From assembly GCA_018814965.1 (NCBI GenBank), contig JAHIYS010000160.1:1-8613 (forward strand): DNA of 8,613 bases, in the 5' to 3' direction. The notes beneath the pieces were generated by a model that worked only from the letters and a program-made list of their open reading frames with translations, ran no database searches and was not told where the DNA came from. Position numbers and translations under genes: made by a program. The stretch comes from Gammaproteobacteria bacterium. Lineage in GTDB: Bacteria > Pseudomonadota > Gammaproteobacteria > UBA9339. Of the stretch, positions 6,722 through 8,613 are shown piece by piece; the stretch's first letter is position 1; every line of letters begins with the position of its first letter.

Positions 6722-7495
6722 ATGAATTATAATCAGCAAGCGCCAGCCATTAACATTTCTAAACTGCATATCCGTTATAACCATCATTGGTTATTTAACC
6801 AATTTGATTTTTATCTGCCTGCAAATCAATGTACATGTTTACTTGGGCCAAGTGGAATTGGTAAAACAACTCTTTTACGTTTTATTGCTGGTTTGCAGCA
6901 TGATAAAGATACTGAGTACTCTGGTTGTATTATCACTTCCGATGATAAGCCTTTAAACGGAAGAATTGCCTATATGACGCAAAAAGATTCTCTTTTGCCC
7001 TGGTTGAATGTTCTCGACAATGTACTTCTTGGTTTTTATTTGCGTAATGAAAAAATTGATATTGAGCTTGAACTTGAACAACGGGCCCATGCTTTGCTCG
7101 AAAAAGTTGGTCTTAAATATGTTAAAAATCTGAAACCTGAGAAATTGTCTCAAGGGATGAGGCAGCGTGTGGTATTAGTAAGAACTTTGATTGAGGATCG
7201 GCAGGTGATTTTAATGGATGAGCCGTTTTCCTCTTTAGATACCATCACTAGATTAAAGTTACAAGATTTAACGGCATCGCTTTTAGTAAATCGTACTATT
7301 GTTTTGGTGACTCATGATCCTTTGGAAGCTTTGAGATTGGGCCACTGCATATATATTATTAGTGGTTCCCCAGCAAAAATAATCCATACGATTAAGCCGC
7401 AAGGTGCTGTGCCACGTAAAGTGGATGATCCTGGGTTGCTAACTGAGCAAGCAAAGCTGCTTCAAACGCTTGCAAATAACGAATTTGAAATTTAG
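6722..7495 (+). CDS. thiZ: ABC transporter ATP-binding protein, ThiZ-like
   Basis: This is the cytoplasmic ATPase of an ABC importer of the nitrate/sulfonate/taurine/thiamine-precursor type. In the 257-residue product from ATG 6722, Walker A is GPSGIGKTT (42-50) and the Q-loop is MTQKDSLLPWLNVLDNV (85-101), a form typical of this subfamily. The signature is LSQGMRQR (142-149), Walker B plus D-loop VILMDEPFSSLD (162-173), and the switch histidine is His198 in LVTHDP. The signature has Gln in place of the first Gly of the common LSGGM. The frame is open back to ATG 6686 (12 more residues). Neither start has a clear ribosome binding site; I prefer 6722 because the first beta strand follows soon after. 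The permease start is 14 bp downstream and an NMT1/THI5-like binding protein follows. Substrate is inferred from those neighbours; taurine or another small molecule is possible. Confidence 0.85.
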   Translation: MNYNQQAPAINISKLHIRYNHHWLFNQFDFYLPANQCTCLLGPSGIGKTTLLRFIAGLQHDKDTEYSGCIITSDDKPLNGRIAYMTQKDSLLPWLNVLDNVLLGFYLRNEKIDIELELEQRAHALLEKVGLKYVKNLKPEKLSQGMRQRVVLVRTLIEDRQVILMDEPFSSLDTITRLKLQDLTASLLVNRTIVLVTHDPLEALRLGHCIYIISGSPAKIIHTIKPQGAVPRKVDDPGLLTEQAKLLQTLANNEFEI

Positions 7496-7498
7496 TTT

Positions 7499-7505
7499 AG
7501 GTGAT
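7499..7505 (+). promoter_or_regulatory. Ribosome binding site deciding the permease start
   Basis: AGGTGAT matches the 3' part of the consensus AAGGAGGTGAT and stands 4 nt before ATG 7510. It overlaps the alternative start GTG 7501, which has no recognisable site of its own, so ATG 7510 is preferred. Confidence 0.55.
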
Positions 7506-7509
7506 TTTG

Positions 7510-8247
7510 ATGGTTTTATTAAGGGGGATAATAAGTGCAATAGTTCTTGTCTTAATTTGGCAAGCGATTGTTTTCGGGTTTAATTTGCCACCATATCTTT
7601 TGCCTTCCCCTTATTTGGTTTTGGAAAGTTTTAATCAAAATTGGCTTTTAATTTTACACCAATCTATTCCTACGGTTATTGAAGCGGGATTTGGTTTTGT
7701 TTTGAGTTTATTTTTTGGAATGTTATGGGCTTTAGCATTAAGTTATTTTCGTCCTATACGTTTATGGTTTTTGCCAGTTTTACTTATTAGTCAGGCGCTC
7801 CCTGTTTTTGCCGTTGCGCCATTATTTTTAATTTGGTTTGGTTATGGGATGGCATCAAAAATTGCGATTACAACTTTGATGCTGTTTTTTCCGGTTACCA
7901 GCTCTTTTTACGATGGTCTTCGTAAAACTCCTGGCTATTATTTGGATTTAGCACAGACGATGAATGCCACTAAATGGCAAATATTATGGCGTATACAGGC
8001 GCCTGCAGCATTTGGTTCCCTTGGGAATGGAATACGTGTTGCGGCAACCTTTGCTCCTATGGGGGCTGTTATTGGGGAGTGGGTAGGGTCAAGCGAAGGG
8101 CTGGGATTTTTGATCTTAAATGCCAATTCGAGAATGCAGATTGATCTGATGTTTGCTGCAATTTTGGTTTTGGTGATCCTAACAGTGAGTTTTTATTTTT
8201 TAATTGATTGGTTAATTAAAAGATTGCTTTGTAAACACTATGTGTGA
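7510..8247 (+). CDS. thiX: ABC transporter permease, ThiX-like
   Basis: This is the inner-membrane subunit of the importer, in the BPD_transp_1 (SsuC/TauC/ThiX-like) family. The product has 245 residues from ATG 7510, or 248 from GTG 7501. It begins with a membrane span (about 4-24) and the segment LPPYLLPSPYLVLESF (26-41), typical of this family just after span 1. Further spans lie at about 58-79, 86-110, 116-135, 180-196 and 214-237. The EAA-like loop that contacts the ATPase is AQTMNATKWQILWRIQAPAA (148-167). GEWVGSSEGLGFLI (189-202) is a common C-terminal family motif. It sits 14 bp after the ATPase gene, so they are cotranscribed. Which substrate passes cannot be read from the permease; a thiamine pyrimidine precursor is inferred from the downstream binding protein. 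Confidence 0.86.
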   Translation: MVLLRGIISAIVLVLIWQAIVFGFNLPPYLLPSPYLVLESFNQNWLLILHQSIPTVIEAGFGFVLSLFFGMLWALALSYFRPIRLWFLPVLLISQALPVFAVAPLFLIWFGYGMASKIAITTLMLFFPVTSSFYDGLRKTPGYYLDLAQTMNATKWQILWRIQAPAAFGSLGNGIRVAATFAPMGAVIGEWVGSSEGLGFLILNANSRMQIDLMFAAILVLVILTVSFYFLIDWLIKRLLCKHYV

Positions 8248-8263
8248 TGGAAGGTGTTGCAGT

Positions 8264-8297
8264 CTGAAGTTTTCTAATTTTTTTCTTCAGGTTTTGT
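8264..8297 (+). terminator. Weak candidate hairpin after the permease gene
   Basis: CTGAAG (8264-8269) pairs with CTTCAG (8285-8290) around a 15-nt T-rich loop, followed by a T-rich stretch. The stem is short and only half G+C, so termination would be weak. It could partly separate transcription of the ATPase and permease genes from the binding-protein gene. Confidence 0.25.
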
Positions 8298-8338
8298 TTT
8301 TTATCCAGATGGTGGCAGAGCTTGATGGTTGTTGTCGG

Positions 8339-8405
8339 GCGACGAAGACTGCGTGATCCAGGATGCAAGATTTTTGGATTGTAGTATCCGCATGCTGTAA
8401 AAATC
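8339..8405. other. Structured intergenic segment with possible decayed repeat
   Basis: The 225-bp gap between permease and binding protein has no convincing gene. CGACGAAG (8340-8347) followed by ATCCAGG (8356-8362) mirrors CGACGAAG (510-517) and ATCCAGG (520-526) in and beside the forward repeat of the folB-folKP gap, with 6 more bases between them. This suggests a diverged copy. Just downstream, GATTTTTGGAT (8369-8379) can pair with ATCC (8386-8389) and AAAAATC (8399-8405), leaving a 9-nt bulge that contains GCATGC. The function, if any, is unknown. Confidence 0.3.
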
Positions 8406-8472
8406 TATTATTGGAAGCTGAAAATAAAGTAACCCAAAGTTGTGTTGTATAGAATATTAATGAGATTAATCT

Positions 8473-8613
8473 ATGTATAAAAAATATTTTATTTTTTTAT
8501 TTTTTATTTTCCATTTAACTGCTTTAGCATCTGAGCCAAAGAAAAAAACTCTTTCTGTGGTGCTTGATTGGTTTGTTAATCCAAATCACGCTCCGTTATT
8601 TGTAGCCGAGCAA
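8473..8613 (+). CDS. thiY: NMT1/THI5-like substrate-binding protein, 5' end (partial; ThiY-like)
   Basis: An open frame starts at ATG 8473 and runs off the window after 47 codons. The first 19 residues form a signal peptide: YKK charged start, a Phe/Ile/Leu-rich core, and an ALA end at 17-19 with cleavage likely before Ser20 or Glu21. The mature part contains LSVVLDWFVNPNHAPLFVAE (27-46). This is the opening strand and loop of NMT1/THI5-like periplasmic binding proteins (compare the family pattern LDW.pN.nHaplyvA). ThiY binds the thiamine pyrimidine precursor formylaminopyrimidine in characterised cases. The protein would deliver ligand in the periplasm to the ThiX/ThiZ-like pair upstream. 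A weak GAG (8462-8464) lies 8 nt before the start. Most of the ligand site is outside the window, so the substrate is inferred. Confidence 0.8.
   Translation, partial: MYKKYFIFLFFIFHLTALASEPKKKTLSVVLDWFVNPNHAPLFVAEQ

Noticed and set aside
6953..7153. Minus-strand frame inside the ATPase gene
   Set aside because: Shadow frame overlapping ABC motifs on the + strand.
1..8613. A previously undescribed multi-gene system
   Set aside because: Every substantial gene falls into a well-known family in a familiar context; only the intergenic repeats are out of the ordinary.

Overview
All genes in this window lie on the + strand. The DNA is AT-rich, with intergenic gaps full of hairpins and repeats. 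Gene content (a tgt-yajC-secD-secF block with separate secD and secF of near-E. coli length) points to a gammaproteobacterium. AT bias, the folK-folP fusion and small palindromic repeats would fit a Legionellales/Coxiella/Rickettsiella/Francisella-like, possibly host-associated lineage. That placement is inference; no rRNA or other marker is present to fix it.

Region 1 (1-2063) is a pterin/folate module. It holds the last 23 codons of folE (GTP cyclohydrolase I), then folB (dihydroneopterin aldolase) 5 bp later, then a fused folK-folP gene (HPPK plus dihydropteroate synthase). A 252-bp gap between folB and folKP carries three copies of a 40-bp repeat: one forward, and two reverse copies in tandem. 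The 82-bp gap after folKP holds a two-hairpin element with GTAG...CTAC ends that looks like a REP doublet (REPIN).

Region 2 (2146-6624) is the queuosine tRNA transglycosylase gene tgt, whose stop overlaps the start of yajC (ATGA), then secD and secF. YajC, SecD and SecF form the accessory complex of the Sec translocon that uses the proton-motive force to help complete protein export. A 189-bp gap between yajC and secD has a possible internal promoter and a small palindrome.

Region 3 (6722-8613) is an ABC importer of the NMT1/THI5-associated type: ATPase, permease, and the first 47 codons of a secreted substrate-binding protein running off the end. This arrangement best fits ThiZ-ThiX-ThiY, uptake of a thiamine pyrimidine precursor. 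No TPP riboswitch was seen in the gaps beside it.

Metabolically, FolE makes dihydroneopterin triphosphate, the shared precursor of folate (FolB, FolKP) and of queuosine (whose base Tgt inserts into tRNA), so the join between regions 1 and 2 is sensible. I found no CRISPR array, tRNA, rRNA, transposase or novel multi-gene system. The most unusual content is the two kinds of intergenic repeat.
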